Shown here piece after piece: positions 34,789-43,982 of a DNA stretch of 64,000 nucleotides. Position numbers and translations under genes: made by a program. The DNA comes from Flavobacteria bacterium RIFCSPLOWO2_12_FULL_35_11 (GTDB lineage: Bacteria; Bacteroidota; Bacteroidia; Flavobacteriales; Flavobacteriaceae): assembly GCA_001800975.1 (NCBI GenBank), contig MGWK01000067.1, positions 1-64,000 of the forward strand. The letters are read 5' to 3'. Numbering within the stretch: the first letter of the stretch is position 1; every line of letters begins with the position of its first letter. Under the pieces are notes generated by a model. The model made no database searches, was not told the DNA's origin, and saw only the letters and a list, made by a program, of their open reading frames with translations.

Positions 34789-35574
34789 TTAATTCGCCAT
34801 AAACCAGTAAATCCCGATTACAAAAGCAAACAGGCCACCAGCCATTCTTAGACCTTTAAAAAAAGTGCCGTTCTGCTTCTGATTTGAAAATGATGCAAAA
34901 CTTCCAATCACAAAAGCGAAGGAAATCATCGCCAATAAAGTTCCCATTCCAAAACCAACAATGTATTTGGTCGAATCCAGTTTTGAGGTAAATCCAATGA
35001 CGGGAAGAAACAATAAAAAATGCGCAACGCCGGCCAAACCGTGAATAAAACCAACCGACAAAGATGCAATCATGCCTTGTTTTAAATTTATATTGGGGTG
35101 CGTATGTGATTTTTCAGCTTGATGAATATGTGGACGCTTTGGAATGGTAAAAGTGACTTCGCTGCTAACGTGAGGATATTTCTTAATTATTGGACCATCT
35201 TTATCGTGACTATGTGAATGTTCATGAATCATTGGATATCCTTCCGCGTGCACGTGGGTATGTTTGTGTTGTTTTTCTTCTTTAAAAATTTTATAGAAGA
35301 TCCACATGGCCAAACCCATTAAAATAATGCCGACAAATTTTTCACTGTGAAGTGAAATTTTTTCAATGGGAATCAATTCTTTAAATGCCAAAAACAATAC
35401 GCCGATGGAAAGCATTCCCAACAAATGGCCAATACCCCAAAAAAGTCCGACTTTCCAAGCTTTCTTTTTGCTTTCAATGGCAAAAGGCGTTACCGCCGCC
35501 AAATGATCGGGACCCGAGATTACGTGCAATATTGCGGCAATTATACCGGCGAATAAGGGAAAAGACAGTTCCAT
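34789..35574 (-). CDS. NicO/UreH-type nickel transporter
   Basis: 261 residues, six or so TM helices. Helix 1 carries HVISGPDHLAAVTPFA, the H-x-x-x-x-D-H metal signature shared by nickel/cobalt permeases. A histidine-rich cytoplasmic loop (about 105-160) has HKHTHVHAEG, HEHSHSHDKDG and KSHTHPN. The last helices contain GLAGVAHFLLFLP. It probably imports Ni2+ for the hydrogenase, with which it is adjacent and convergent. Relatives include HupE/UreJ and RcnA-like proteins, so efflux cannot be excluded by sequence alone. Confidence 0.85.
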   Translation of the reverse strand: MELSFPLFAGIIAAILHVISGPDHLAAVTPFAIESKKKAWKVGLFWGIGHLLGMLSIGVLFLAFKELIPIEKISLHSEKFVGIILMGLAMWIFYKIFKEEKQHKHTHVHAEGYPMIHEHSHSHDKDGPIIKKYPHVSSEVTFTIPKRPHIHQAEKSHTHPNINLKQGMIASLSVGFIHGLAGVAHFLLFLPVIGFTSKLDSTKYIVGFGMGTLLAMISFAFVIGSFASFSNQKQNGTFFKGLRMAGGLFAFVIGIYWFMAN

Positions 35575-35735
35575 CGATTATAAAATTGAAATACCATTAA
35601 AAATACAAAATTATGGAACACGGAAAACAATATATTTTATGCAAATTGCAAGTGTTTAATTTTGGAGAACACAAAAATTTTGTATTCCGAAATACTTTTT
35701 TTAGAAGGTTTTAGGACGTTTAAGGGATTGTGAAA

Positions 35736-36099
35736 GATATTGATGGAAGGCTTGGCAGATAAAAAAATTAATGCCATTACAGGAAGGTTGGTTCGAGAAT
35801 AGCCGCAGTTGATCGAGGCTATCGAAGCAGAAAACAAATTGAAGAAACACCAATTCAGTTGCCAAAATCCTTCAACAACTAGACTCAAATAAAGTATCCA
35901 CAGAAATATTAAAAAAGCGCATAAGAAAAGAGGCGTAATAAAACCCGTTAAAAGACATCCTATGACAGATTATCGATTGGGAAGAAACTTCTATAAAGAA
36001 ATCGTGGGCAATAACCTCAATATTATACTTGCCGCAGCCGCATTTAACTTCAAAAGGATGATGAATAAATGGAAATTATCTTTATGCTACTTTTTTTAA
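35736..36099 (+). pseudogene. Remnant of an IS5-family-like transposase
   Basis: The plus strand keeps the DDE transposase C-terminus in broken frames: RIAAVDRGYRSRKQIEETPI near 35790-35860, a further frame QQLDSNKVSTEILKKR, then KKRGVIKPVKRHPMTDYRLG and RNFYKEIVGNNLNIILAAAA ending FNFKRMMNKWK before a stop at 36099. Stops and at least two frame switches make it non-functional. The minus-strand open frame at 35637-35888 is only its shadow. No terminal inverted repeats were identified. Confidence 0.75.
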
Positions 36100-36385
36100 A
36101 AGTTACAAAGTTGGCTCGAATCGAACTCTTTTAAAACGATTAAACTAAATTGATATTATTAAGGGCTGACTATTTAATATTCATAAATTTAATTTTAAAA
36201 GTAAGGTTTTCCATTACTAAAAAAAGGTAAATCCATAAAGTTAAGATTCGTTCCTAAATTATTAAGAATATTTGGTGCAATAGCATATTGATTTATTATA
36301 AATTTGCCAAGTCTAAAAAGTAAATAACTTTTATAGATATAATTATTGCGGGAAAATTGTTAAGAAAAGGGTTTTTTTAATCAAA
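36100..36385. other. Non-coding AT-rich stretch after the transposase remnant
   Basis: About 286 bases with no ORF and no recognised RNA. A GTTGGCTCGAATCGAACTC stretch near 36109 recalls a tRNA T arm on the minus strand, but no cloverleaf can be folded. It may be the decayed end of the mobile element. Confidence 0.3.
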
Positions 36386-37063
36386 TTAAATAAACCCTTT
36401 TTCCTTTGCTATTAAGATCAATTCTCTATCTTCATTTTCCTGAACGTTAAACATTTCTTTAAGTTGCCTTTTTCTTTTTTCAATTCCTGCTATTGACATA
36501 GGAATAACATTAGGAAGATCCTTCATTTTAGTGCCAATAGACAATTCATATAATAATTGTCTGTCTATTTTGTCCAGTAAATAGTCGCTTGAGATTTGTT
36601 TTCGCAGTAATTTTATAACAGATTTACTGTAATATGGAGGATCAAAAATTACGGTTCTTATTGCTTCAATTAATTCTTCGGTATCTATATCGTTTTTTAT
36701 TAAAAATCCATCAGGATTTACATTTTTCAATATATTTTGAACTCTATAATTATCATTAAATGTTGTTGAAATAATTATTTTTGAATTAGGCAGCAGTTGA
36801 TTAATTTTCACGCCAATATCTTCACCCGATAAAATTTTTCCATCATCAGAAGGGGGCAATTTGATATCTAAAAAAATAATGTCGAAACCATCCGATTTTG
36901 AAGCAATTTCAATTTTTTGAAGTGCTATGTCAGAATTTTGTGCAGTTTCGATTTCAAAATCAGCGTTTTCAATGGATAAACTGGCATTTTTTAAAGCCAT
37001 TTTATAGACTTCCAATATTATTGGATGATCATCAATTAATAAAACTTTATAAACTCTTTTCAT
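36386..37063 (-). CDS. NarL/FixJ-type response regulator
   Basis: 225 residues from MKRVYKVLLIDDHPII (an upstream ATG would add eight residues within the kinase gene). Receiver with the acidic pair IDDH, the phosphoacceptor Asp in DIIFLDIKLPPS, and the Lys of DGFLIKNDID. The C-terminal part (about 155-225; SIGTKMKDLPNVIPMSIAGI) is a LuxR-like HTH, rather divergent. The start overlaps the end of the adjacent kinase gene by 17 bases, so the two are coupled partners. Confidence 0.88.
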   Translation of the reverse strand: MKRVYKVLLIDDHPIILEVYKMALKNASLSIENADFEIETAQNSDIALQKIEIASKSDGFDIIFLDIKLPPSDDGKILSGEDIGVKINQLLPNSKIIISTTFNDNYRVQNILKNVNPDGFLIKNDIDTEELIEAIRTVIFDPPYYSKSVIKLLRKQISSDYLLDKIDRQLLYELSIGTKMKDLPNVIPMSIAGIEKRKRQLKEMFNVQENEDRELILIAKEKGFI

Positions 37064-39179
37064 AATTATCAGTATCAACAGGCACAAATATACTTATTTT
37101 TGTGCCCTTATTTACAGCAGATTTGATATCAAAATTACCGTTTAATTTAGAAACTCTGGATTTCATATTCTTTAAGCCAATCCCGTTGCTTTTGCTCTTG
37201 CTGTCAAAACCAACGCCATCATCTTCAATATAAAGGTAAACACTGTCATTAACTAAATCAAATTCTATTTTAACATTTTTGGCTTTTGAATATTTATTGA
37301 TATTTTGAATAGCTTCTTGAATTATTCGGTAAAAATTGATTTTTATTTTGTTGTCAATTGTGTCCCAAGCGGCTTTATTATTAATGATTTTAAAATTAAA
37401 ACTGCCTATCTCACTTTGTGTATTTAATAAGTTTTCTACAATTTTTATAAAATCGGTTTGTGAAGACAGTATTTCATTTTTTAATTCGTGGGAGATTGTT
37501 CTTATTTCTTTTTCAATATTTTGTAATTCATCTACGTAAAGTTTGTGCTTTGTGATGGTCTCATCATCTCCTTTAATGTTTAAAAAACCCAATGCCAGCC
37601 TGGTTCCAAAAATTTTGCCTAAAACACCGTCATGCAAATCTTCCGATATTCTTTGGCGTTCCCTTAACCGACCCTCTTCCAAAGAAGACTGCTGTTTTAG
37701 CATTAAAGAGTAAATTTCTTCATTCGCTTTTTGTTGTTCTTTTTCAAAAAGTAGTTCTTTATTTTTAGTGCGTTGCGCATTTAGAAAATACAATAATGAA
37801 AGTATCAATACCGCGACAACACTTGCAATAGAAATCATCATTTTTTGCGCTGAAAGCATTTCTGTCTTCTCAATATACTCATCTGTTTCAAAACGGATTC
37901 TTGTAAACTTATCCCTTATTTTACGTTCTTCAGTTAAAAGGCTGTCATTTAAAGCAGCATAGTTTTTAAAATAATGGCTTGCATTTTTGGTGTCTAAATT
38001 TGAAAGTAACAGTAACGATGCCAAAACATCTCTGTTATTATTGACCTCTTTAGCTAATTTATGGGCTTCTTCAGCATTTAATAAAGCTTTAACGGTATCT
38101 GCATATTTTGCATAAAATTCTGCCAAATGTAATTTACTTGTAATAATACCTGAAATATAACCAAGGCTATCTCTGATATGTAGAGACTTATTATAATCAT
38201 GAAGAACATTGACGGTATCTCCACTTAAAAATTTAGTGTAGGCAAGGTTGTCAATTAATCGAGCATAAAGATTGATATCTTGAATTATTAGATCACTTTT
38301 TTCTAAAGCTTTATTAAAATAGGCGATGGCATTTTTAAAATCCCCTTTATTTTGATAAACCAAGCCCAAATTGTTTAAACTGGATTCTTTGTATGTCCCT
38401 TTTTGTTCTACATTTTCCAAGTTTTCCAACGCTTCAGTATGATACATAATGGCTTTATCATAGTCTTGCATATACTTAAAAACAGTCCCTAAAAGATTGT
38501 AACAACGGTAAAGGTCATCGTACTTTTTTAATTTTTTAAATATAGAAATGGCCTGAAATGTTAATATCTCACTCCCTGTATAATCATTTACATCTTTTTG
38601 TATGATTGCCATATTGTAAAGCATTTTTCCGGCAAAAAATTCATGCTTTATGATCTGGAAGTTTTTATAGGCTTCATAATAATGATAATAAGCGCGCTCA
38701 TTAAGTTCTTTTTCTAGATAATACATTCCATAGCTCCAATGCGTATCTGCAATTCCGAAAGTATCACGTAATTTCATCGATAATTTTTGGGCCTCGCGGT
38801 TTGTATTCAGAAAGAAAACAGAATCCTTTAGTTGATACCCTTCATAAGCCAATTTTGATAAATTGCTGTTTTTGACGGAATCATTTTTTTGGAATTTGTT
38901 CTGTTGGTAGGCTTTATAAAGCCCTTGTTTTCTGGTTTTAAGATCAATCGATTCATTTTTTGCATTTTGAATCCATATAGAAACGCTGTCAACTTCAACC
39001 AATTTGGCGGCGGAATCTTGATTGGGTGGATTGCAGCTTGTTACTACAGATACAATCAGCACTAAAAAAGATAATTGAAATACGGGTATGTATAAAGTTT
39101 GAATTATTTTCAAAACAGTTAAGATTCTAAAAACAAATCTACTAAAAAAAGACTTTCTAAAAATTTTAAAAATCATCAA
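37047..39179 (-). CDS. TPR-containing histidine kinase (HisKA_3 family)
   Basis: 710 residues. N-terminal hydrophobic segment with a lipobox-like VTSC near residue 49, then five or six TPRs (about 120-400; for example NNLGLVYQNKGDFKNAIAYF), a TM helix (about 447-465), a coiled coil, then the HisKA_3 dimerisation region with RERQRISEDLHDGVLGK (His is the phospho-site) and the HATPase domain (IQNINKYSKAKNV, IEDDGVGFDSKSKSNGIGL). The TPRs would sit in the periplasm and sense peptide or protein. Partner regulator overlaps it downstream. A similar pair lies at 41.2-43.8 kb. Confidence 0.93.
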   Translation of the reverse strand: MMIFKIFRKSFFSRFVFRILTVLKIIQTLYIPVFQLSFLVLIVSVVTSCNPPNQDSAAKLVEVDSVSIWIQNAKNESIDLKTRKQGLYKAYQQNKFQKNDSVKNSNLSKLAYEGYQLKDSVFFLNTNREAQKLSMKLRDTFGIADTHWSYGMYYLEKELNERAYYHYYEAYKNFQIIKHEFFAGKMLYNMAIIQKDVNDYTGSEILTFQAISIFKKLKKYDDLYRCYNLLGTVFKYMQDYDKAIMYHTEALENLENVEQKGTYKESSLNNLGLVYQNKGDFKNAIAYFNKALEKSDLIIQDINLYARLIDNLAYTKFLSGDTVNVLHDYNKSLHIRDSLGYISGIITSKLHLAEFYAKYADTVKALLNAEEAHKLAKEVNNNRDVLASLLLLSNLDTKNASHYFKNYAALNDSLLTEERKIRDKFTRIRFETDEYIEKTEMLSAQKMMISIASVVAVLILSLLYFLNAQRTKNKELLFEKEQQKANEEIYSLMLKQQSSLEEGRLRERQRISEDLHDGVLGKIFGTRLALGFLNIKGDDETITKHKLYVDELQNIEKEIRTISHELKNEILSSQTDFIKIVENLLNTQSEIGSFNFKIINNKAAWDTIDNKIKINFYRIIQEAIQNINKYSKAKNVKIEFDLVNDSVYLYIEDDGVGFDSKSKSNGIGLKNMKSRVSKLNGNFDIKSAVNKGTKISIFVPVDTDNYEKSL

Positions 39180-39299
39180 TCTGAACGCCTTACATTTATT
39201 TGAAGATTGTAATAGTTCAGATTGATCAAAATATTTTTTTAGACAGTTACTTATGATTATTAAGGCAACTGTTTTAATAGAAACTGAGGGTGTTTATTC

Positions 39300-39461
39300 T
39301 TAATCCTTTCCAGCAGGAGGTGTCGAATCTTCTCCCGTAGCAAATGTATCTTGGGTTGTAATTGTCAATTGATCTTCTTCTGTGTCATTTGTTGTGCAAG
39401 AAGTGAATGTGAATGCGTTAAGTAATACAGAAAGTGCGATAACATATTTAATGGTTTTCAT
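39300..39461 (-). CDS. Very small lipoprotein (53 aa)
   Basis: MKTIKYVIALSVLLNAFTF is a signal sequence with a lipobox ending in SC (Cys21), followed by an acidic, Thr-rich 32-residue tail ending PPAGKD. Start ATG at 39461; an upstream in-frame ATG at 39500 gives a worse signal. It lies between the TPR kinase and the LytTR regulator, on the same strand. Such mini-lipoproteins could be ligands or modulators of a nearby sensor, but this is only context. Confidence 0.65.
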   Translation of the reverse strand: MKTIKYVIALSVLLNAFTFTSCTTNDTEEDQLTITTQDTFATGEDSTPPAGKD

Positions 39462-39689
39462 AAAAAGGGTTTTAAGATTTATAATAGTTTTACTTGCCAA
39501 ATATTGGCTTTATTTAATTTTGTTTGGTAAAAAGTACGGAGAATATAAATGTTAATCCCCTGATACTCTTGTAAAAAGCTTTTATTAATGCGAAGGTAAT
39601 ATTACATAAGGAGCATCACCAATAAATAAATCCACTTTTAGTGAAAGCACTATTTGTATGAGTAAAGCAGTACGTTTTGAAAGGAAAAC

Positions 39690-40418
39690 CTAATTTAACG
39701 ATTGGCAGGAATTATGTGCCAATGTCTTTTTCATAATTTCAATATTATCAATATAAGTTTTGGTAAATGGAATGTCGTAACTATTTTTTTTAATAGTGCA
39801 GATAAATTTACCATATTGAATTCTAGAAACAAAATTTTTATTTATGATATAGCTTTTGTGAATTCTCAGAAAATTTTCCGGAAGTACCTCTTCAAAAGTT
39901 TTTAGTGTTTTAAAAGCGCTCACAATATTGCCGTCACTCATATAAAAATCGGTGGTATTGTTATCTGCTTTTAAAAAAAGAATTTCATCGGTGTTTAGAT
40001 ATTGATAATCTTTATTCGATTTCAAACAAATATTTTTGTTGATAATGGCAGGGTTTTTTTTTAAAAATTTTAAAACGGACTTTCTTATTTCCAACTCTGA
40101 AAGTGGATTTAATATAAAATCAAAAAAACCATTTTTTATTGCTTCATAAGCTTTGTCTTTTGAAGAAGAGATGGCAATAAACAATGGTAAATAATCACTT
40201 AACAGTAAATTAAGCTCATTTACAAGTTCGAATGGTTTTTCAAATGTGTTGTCAATATCAATAAATACCAAATTAGGAGTTTCTTTTAATATAAAGTTTA
40301 ATGCGTGGTTGTACTCACCGGAAACACCAACACAATTAAATTCATGATAGTCTTCCAAAACATTTTTAATGCATTGAATTGAATTTGGCTCTTTATTTAT
40401 GATGAAATAATTACGCAA
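39690..40418 (-). CDS. LytTR DNA-binding regulator with a degenerate receiver domain
   Basis: 242 residues. The receiver-like domain (1-120) keeps the phosphoacceptor-type Asp in LVFIDIDNTF, but its first strand reads YFIINKEPNS, lacking the acidic pair that binds Mg2+. The LytTR domain (about 135-235) is typical: NTDEILFLKADNNTTDFYMSDG, FLRIHKSYIINKNFV. It may therefore act without phosphorylation. Same strand as the upstream kinases; 270 bases separate it from the small lipoprotein gene. Confidence 0.88.
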   Translation of the reverse strand: MRNYFIINKEPNSIQCIKNVLEDYHEFNCVGVSGEYNHALNFILKETPNLVFIDIDNTFEKPFELVNELNLLLSDYLPLFIAISSSKDKAYEAIKNGFFDFILNPLSELEIRKSVLKFLKKNPAIINKNICLKSNKDYQYLNTDEILFLKADNNTTDFYMSDGNIVSAFKTLKTFEEVLPENFLRIHKSYIINKNFVSRIQYGKFICTIKKNSYDIPFTKTYIDNIEIMKKTLAHNSCQSLN

Positions 40419-40640
40419 TTCTTGTGTAAAATTTAGGGAATAAATTTATGGGAATTTCTCTTAAAATCTGTAAGGTTTATCATTACAAAGTGAAAGGATA
40501 ATTCAATGTTTTTTAAAATTCAAGTTATTAAATTTGAAGCTACTTTCAGATACGTATAAAATATTCGGAAAAATTATGATTTTCAGGCTAACAACGTTCT
40601 TTACCCCAAATAGTTAACAGCTAAATTAAAAAAAATAAAC

Positions 40641-41048
40641 ATGGTCTCTGCAAAATTTAATCATCGAACCGCCATTCTAGAATCAAAATTTGAAGGAAAA
40701 TTAACAGTAAATGAATTGATCGAATGTAGCATTACCATAAAAGAGAATGAGTCCTATCCAAGATTTTTAAAGAAATTGGTAGATTTCAAAAAAGCCATTG
40801 CAAATTTTTCCTCAAATGATTTATCATTACTGGCAGAAGAGCACCATAAGATTGTTGAAAATTACGATTTTATACTTACCGCTGTTATTTTGGATACTCC
40901 AAAGGAGACTGCTTATGCAATGCTATTTCAAAATTTAACTAAAAATAATAAGTCTAAATTTCAACTTTTTTCTACCAGAGAGGCTGCCATAAACTGGTTA
41001 AACAATTATACCGAATTAAACTGCAATACATCTAAAATTTATACTTAA
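40641..41048 (+). CDS. SpoIIAA/STAS-like small protein
   Basis: 135 residues. The fold suggested by FEGKLTVNELIECS, LKKLVDFKKAIANF, ILDTPKETAYAMLFQNLT and FSTREAAINWLNNY matches the SpoIIAA-like/STAS family of Bacteroidota, where the last segment (F-x-t-x-x-e-A-x-x-W-L) is characteristic. No HTH or enzyme motif. It is the only rightward gene in the kinase block. Function inferred only as a regulator or lipid-binding-like domain. Confidence 0.65.
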   Translation: MVSAKFNHRTAILESKFEGKLTVNELIECSITIKENESYPRFLKKLVDFKKAIANFSSNDLSLLAEEHHKIVENYDFILTAVILDTPKETAYAMLFQNLTKNNKSKFQLFSTREAAINWLNNYTELNCNTSKIYT

Positions 41049-41222
41049 TTTTAATAAAATCCAATAACAAAAGAGGCGGGACATGAAACAGTAAAATGAA
41101 AACCCAACTTATAAAAAATAAAATAATTAATTGGCAGGTAGGATTGAAAAGAGAAAAAAGAAATCATAAAAAAAATTCTCAAAATTTCAAGAAACCAATA
41201 AATTTATTGACTTGTTGAACTT

Positions 41223-41861
41223 TTAATTTTTAGGATTAATAAAAGGTATCAGTTGAATTTGCGCTGCCATTCTAATTAATGAAGCTGTGTTTTTAGCTTC
41301 AAATTTAGCCAATAGGTTTTTCCGATGTGTATCTACCGTTGTTATGCTGATAAATAGTTTTGAGGCAATCTCATTGTTGGTCAAACCATCTGCAATAAGC
41401 AAAAGAACTTCCATCTCCCTTCTGGTAACAATAGGAATTTTGGAATTTTCATTTTTTTGAACTGTCAATTCAACTTCATTACTTAAAAATATTGCTCCCT
41501 CATTAACCATTTCTATAGCATATACCAATTCTTCAAGTGTCGCATTTTTTAGCAAATAGCCAGAAGCTCCATTTTCGAGCATTTTTTGAATAAAACTCTG
41601 CTGATTAAATGAGCTAAGTCCTATAATATGTATCCTTGGGTATTTTGTTTTTACTTCTTTACACAAATCAATCCCACTCATATCGGGAAGATTTATATCC
41701 AGAAGGATAACATCTGGTTGTTGCTGTTGCAAAAAAGCCAGGCAAGAAGCTGCAGTCATGGCATGCCCCAACCATTCAATACCTTTTTGATATTGAAGCA
41801 ACGACCGAATGCCTTCAATAATCATATAGTGGTCGTCTACAATAAAAACTTTTATAACCAT
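41223..41861 (-). CDS. NarL/FixJ-type LuxR response regulator
   Basis: 212 residues. Receiver: FIVDDHYMI, phosphoacceptor Asp in DVILLDINLPDMSG, Lys of GYLLKNATLEEL. LuxR HTH: TRREMEVLLLIADGLTNNEI and SITTVDTHRKNLLAKF. The ATG follows directly on the stop of the upstream TPR kinase (41862), so they are a pair. Target genes could include the divergent secreted-protein operon 2 kb away; that is a guess from proximity. Confidence 0.95.
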   Translation of the reverse strand: MVIKVFIVDDHYMIIEGIRSLLQYQKGIEWLGHAMTAASCLAFLQQQQPDVILLDINLPDMSGIDLCKEVKTKYPRIHIIGLSSFNQQSFIQKMLENGASGYLLKNATLEELVYAIEMVNEGAIFLSNEVELTVQKNENSKIPIVTRREMEVLLLIADGLTNNEIASKLFISITTVDTHRKNLLAKFEAKNTASLIRMAAQIQLIPFINPKN

Positions 41862-43793
41862 TTAAATATCAACTTCAATGTGAACAGATGTGCCATTACC
41901 AGATTGTGAATTAATATCAAGCCTGCCTTTTAAAAAATCGACACGGTGTTTGACACTTACCCAGCCCATTCCTTTTGACAAATCTAAAATTTTGGGATCA
42001 AACCCTTTACCATCATCTTCAACAGTTATTGCCAACAAACTATCCGATTTTGTAATTTGTACAATGGCGGTTTTTGCAGAAGCATGTTTTAAGGTATTGT
42101 TAATCAATTCTTGAATAATACGATAGATGGTAATTGCTGTTGTTTGCTCAAAATGATGCCCTGCCACACCAATTGACTGGTAGCTTATCTGCAAAGCACC
42201 ACTTAAATTAATGTCTTTGCAATAGTCCTGCAATGCGGTGTCCAATCCAAATTTCACCAGTGATTCCGGCATCATATTTTGTGCAACCCTGCGCATTTCT
42301 TTAATGGAACTATCCAACATATCCATACTGCGTTCAAATGATTGTTGATTTTGAGGAGTCATAATCAAGTTTCCTTTCATAGTTTGAAAAGAGTATTTAA
42401 TACCTGCGAGCATCCCTCCTAAACCATCATGAAGATCCTTTGCCAATCGACTTCGCTCTTGTTCTTCCCCTTTTAGGACAGCTTCAGTGGCAGTTAGCAA
42501 TTTGTCAGTTTCCAACTCACTAATTCGTAGTTCTTGGAGTTTTCTTTTGTGCCTGTAATTTCGATAAGAAAGTAAAGAAATAATTAATAATGTTGCTGCA
42601 GACCCTATAAGTATATAATTCAAAAAAGCGCGTTTTTGCAATTGTGCCTTTTGAAGTTTTATTTGATTGTCTTTTTTTTCTGATTCATATTTTTTTTCTA
42701 ACTCTGAAGTCGTTTTTAATACTTGTTCGTTCCATAAGGATTCCTGTATAGAGTCATTTTTTTGCTTTGCCCATAAAGAAGTCTTAAAGTCACCATCACG
42801 GGAAGCTATATATGATAAAACAGTATAAATATTTTTTAATTCATCTTTTAAGGTATCCCTTTCTGCAATTTGCAAAGCTTCTTCTATATTCTTTTTGGCT
42901 TCAGCATTGTTTCCATTAAAATAATTGGCATTGGCAATATTGTATAATGAACTGGCGAGCATTTGATTACTTTGCAATTCTCTTGATAACATTAAGGAGG
43001 TTTGCGAAACTTTTAGCATTTCCTTAAAATCATTTTTATCGGCGTATGCATTGGACATGTATCCATAAATGGCTGCCTCAGCATATTTATCATTATTTTT
43101 AACAGACTCCACAGCAGCAATTTTATAATAATATAAAGCACTGTCCGTAAATTTAAATAACGCATAACTTTGACCCAAAGAGGCATGTAATCTGTTTACA
43201 TAGGCATTATTTCCTACTTTCTGATAAAGTTTAAGTGCTAAAAGACAGTAATCAATCGATTTTCTATATTGCTTGAGGTTAAAATAAGCATTGGCCACGC
43301 TATGATACATAGAACCAAGTTTTTTCTTTCGGTTACTTTTTTCTATAAGCGCCAACGCCTGTAAAGTATAGTCAAGTTGTTTGTCAAATTGTCCTAAATA
43401 TTGATATACTATTCCCGTATTATTAAGCATATTGATAATTAGACTTGAATCTTTCAACTTTCTGGCCAATTCCAAAGCATTTTTGCTTTCCTGCAAAGAG
43501 CGGTTATAATCTCCTTTGGTAAACGAAACGATTGCACTTAGTTCATAATATTTATAAATTCCTTTTTTAAAATTTAATATGCCTGATAATTGTTTTGATT
43601 TCTCCAGATAATACCTTGCGGAATCCTGATTATTGGTTTCGTAAGTGTCAGCAATATTCAATAATAACATCACCCTGCCGGTATCTTTTTTAGATACGGC
43701 AAGAAGATGAAACAAACTATCCCTTTTTTTAACCTGGGCATTTGCCATTATTGATAAGATAAGAAATAGCCCTACATAAAAAGTTTTTTTCAT
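41862..43793 (-). CDS. TPR-containing histidine kinase (HisKA_3 family), paralogue of the 37-39 kb kinase
   Basis: 643 residues from MKKTFYVGLF (upstream ATGs are excluded because the signal peptide starts here; cleavage after MANA near residue 19). Six or more TPRs span about 60-340. A TM helix (about 390-410) leads to the kinase core: RSRLAKDLHDGLGGMLAGIK (phospho-His) and, in the ATPase domain, VEDDGKGFDPKIL and SKGMGWVSVKHRV. Closely similar in layout to the first kinase but with a signal peptide in place of the lipobox. Its regulator follows without a gap. Confidence 0.94.
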   Translation of the reverse strand: MKKTFYVGLFLILSIMANAQVKKRDSLFHLLAVSKKDTGRVMLLLNIADTYETNNQDSARYYLEKSKQLSGILNFKKGIYKYYELSAIVSFTKGDYNRSLQESKNALELARKLKDSSLIINMLNNTGIVYQYLGQFDKQLDYTLQALALIEKSNRKKKLGSMYHSVANAYFNLKQYRKSIDYCLLALKLYQKVGNNAYVNRLHASLGQSYALFKFTDSALYYYKIAAVESVKNNDKYAEAAIYGYMSNAYADKNDFKEMLKVSQTSLMLSRELQSNQMLASSLYNIANANYFNGNNAEAKKNIEEALQIAERDTLKDELKNIYTVLSYIASRDGDFKTSLWAKQKNDSIQESLWNEQVLKTTSELEKKYESEKKDNQIKLQKAQLQKRAFLNYILIGSAATLLIISLLSYRNYRHKRKLQELRISELETDKLLTATEAVLKGEEQERSRLAKDLHDGLGGMLAGIKYSFQTMKGNLIMTPQNQQSFERSMDMLDSSIKEMRRVAQNMMPESLVKFGLDTALQDYCKDINLSGALQISYQSIGVAGHHFEQTTAITIYRIIQELINNTLKHASAKTAIVQITKSDSLLAITVEDDGKGFDPKILDLSKGMGWVSVKHRVDFLKGRLDINSQSGNGTSVHIEVDI

Positions 43794-43982
43794 AAGGTAA
43801 AATTTTCCCATTAAGCAAATGAACAACATTATAAGATCAAAGTAAATCCCCTTTTTCCACGATTTTTACCTTATTTTAAATATCCTATTTTTAGGGGATT
43901 GCATGGTTTTAATTTAATTAGGACTTTTACTTTAACAATGTTACAAAAAAAATAAACAAACCTCTTTTAATAATTAAAACAA

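Noticed and set aside
35637-35888. Minus-strand open frame of 83 residues
   Set aside because: It is the antisense of the transposase remnant, whose conserved blocks are on the plus strand.
36100-36130. tRNA-like GGCTCGAATCGAACTC segment
   Set aside because: Only a T-arm-like sequence; no acceptor or anticodon arm could be paired.
36386-43829. A PorX/PorY-type regulatory system or polysaccharide utilisation locus
   Set aside because: No SusC/SusD pair, no PorX-like domain order and no T9SS genes are in the window; the kinases are of the TPR-HisKA_3 type.
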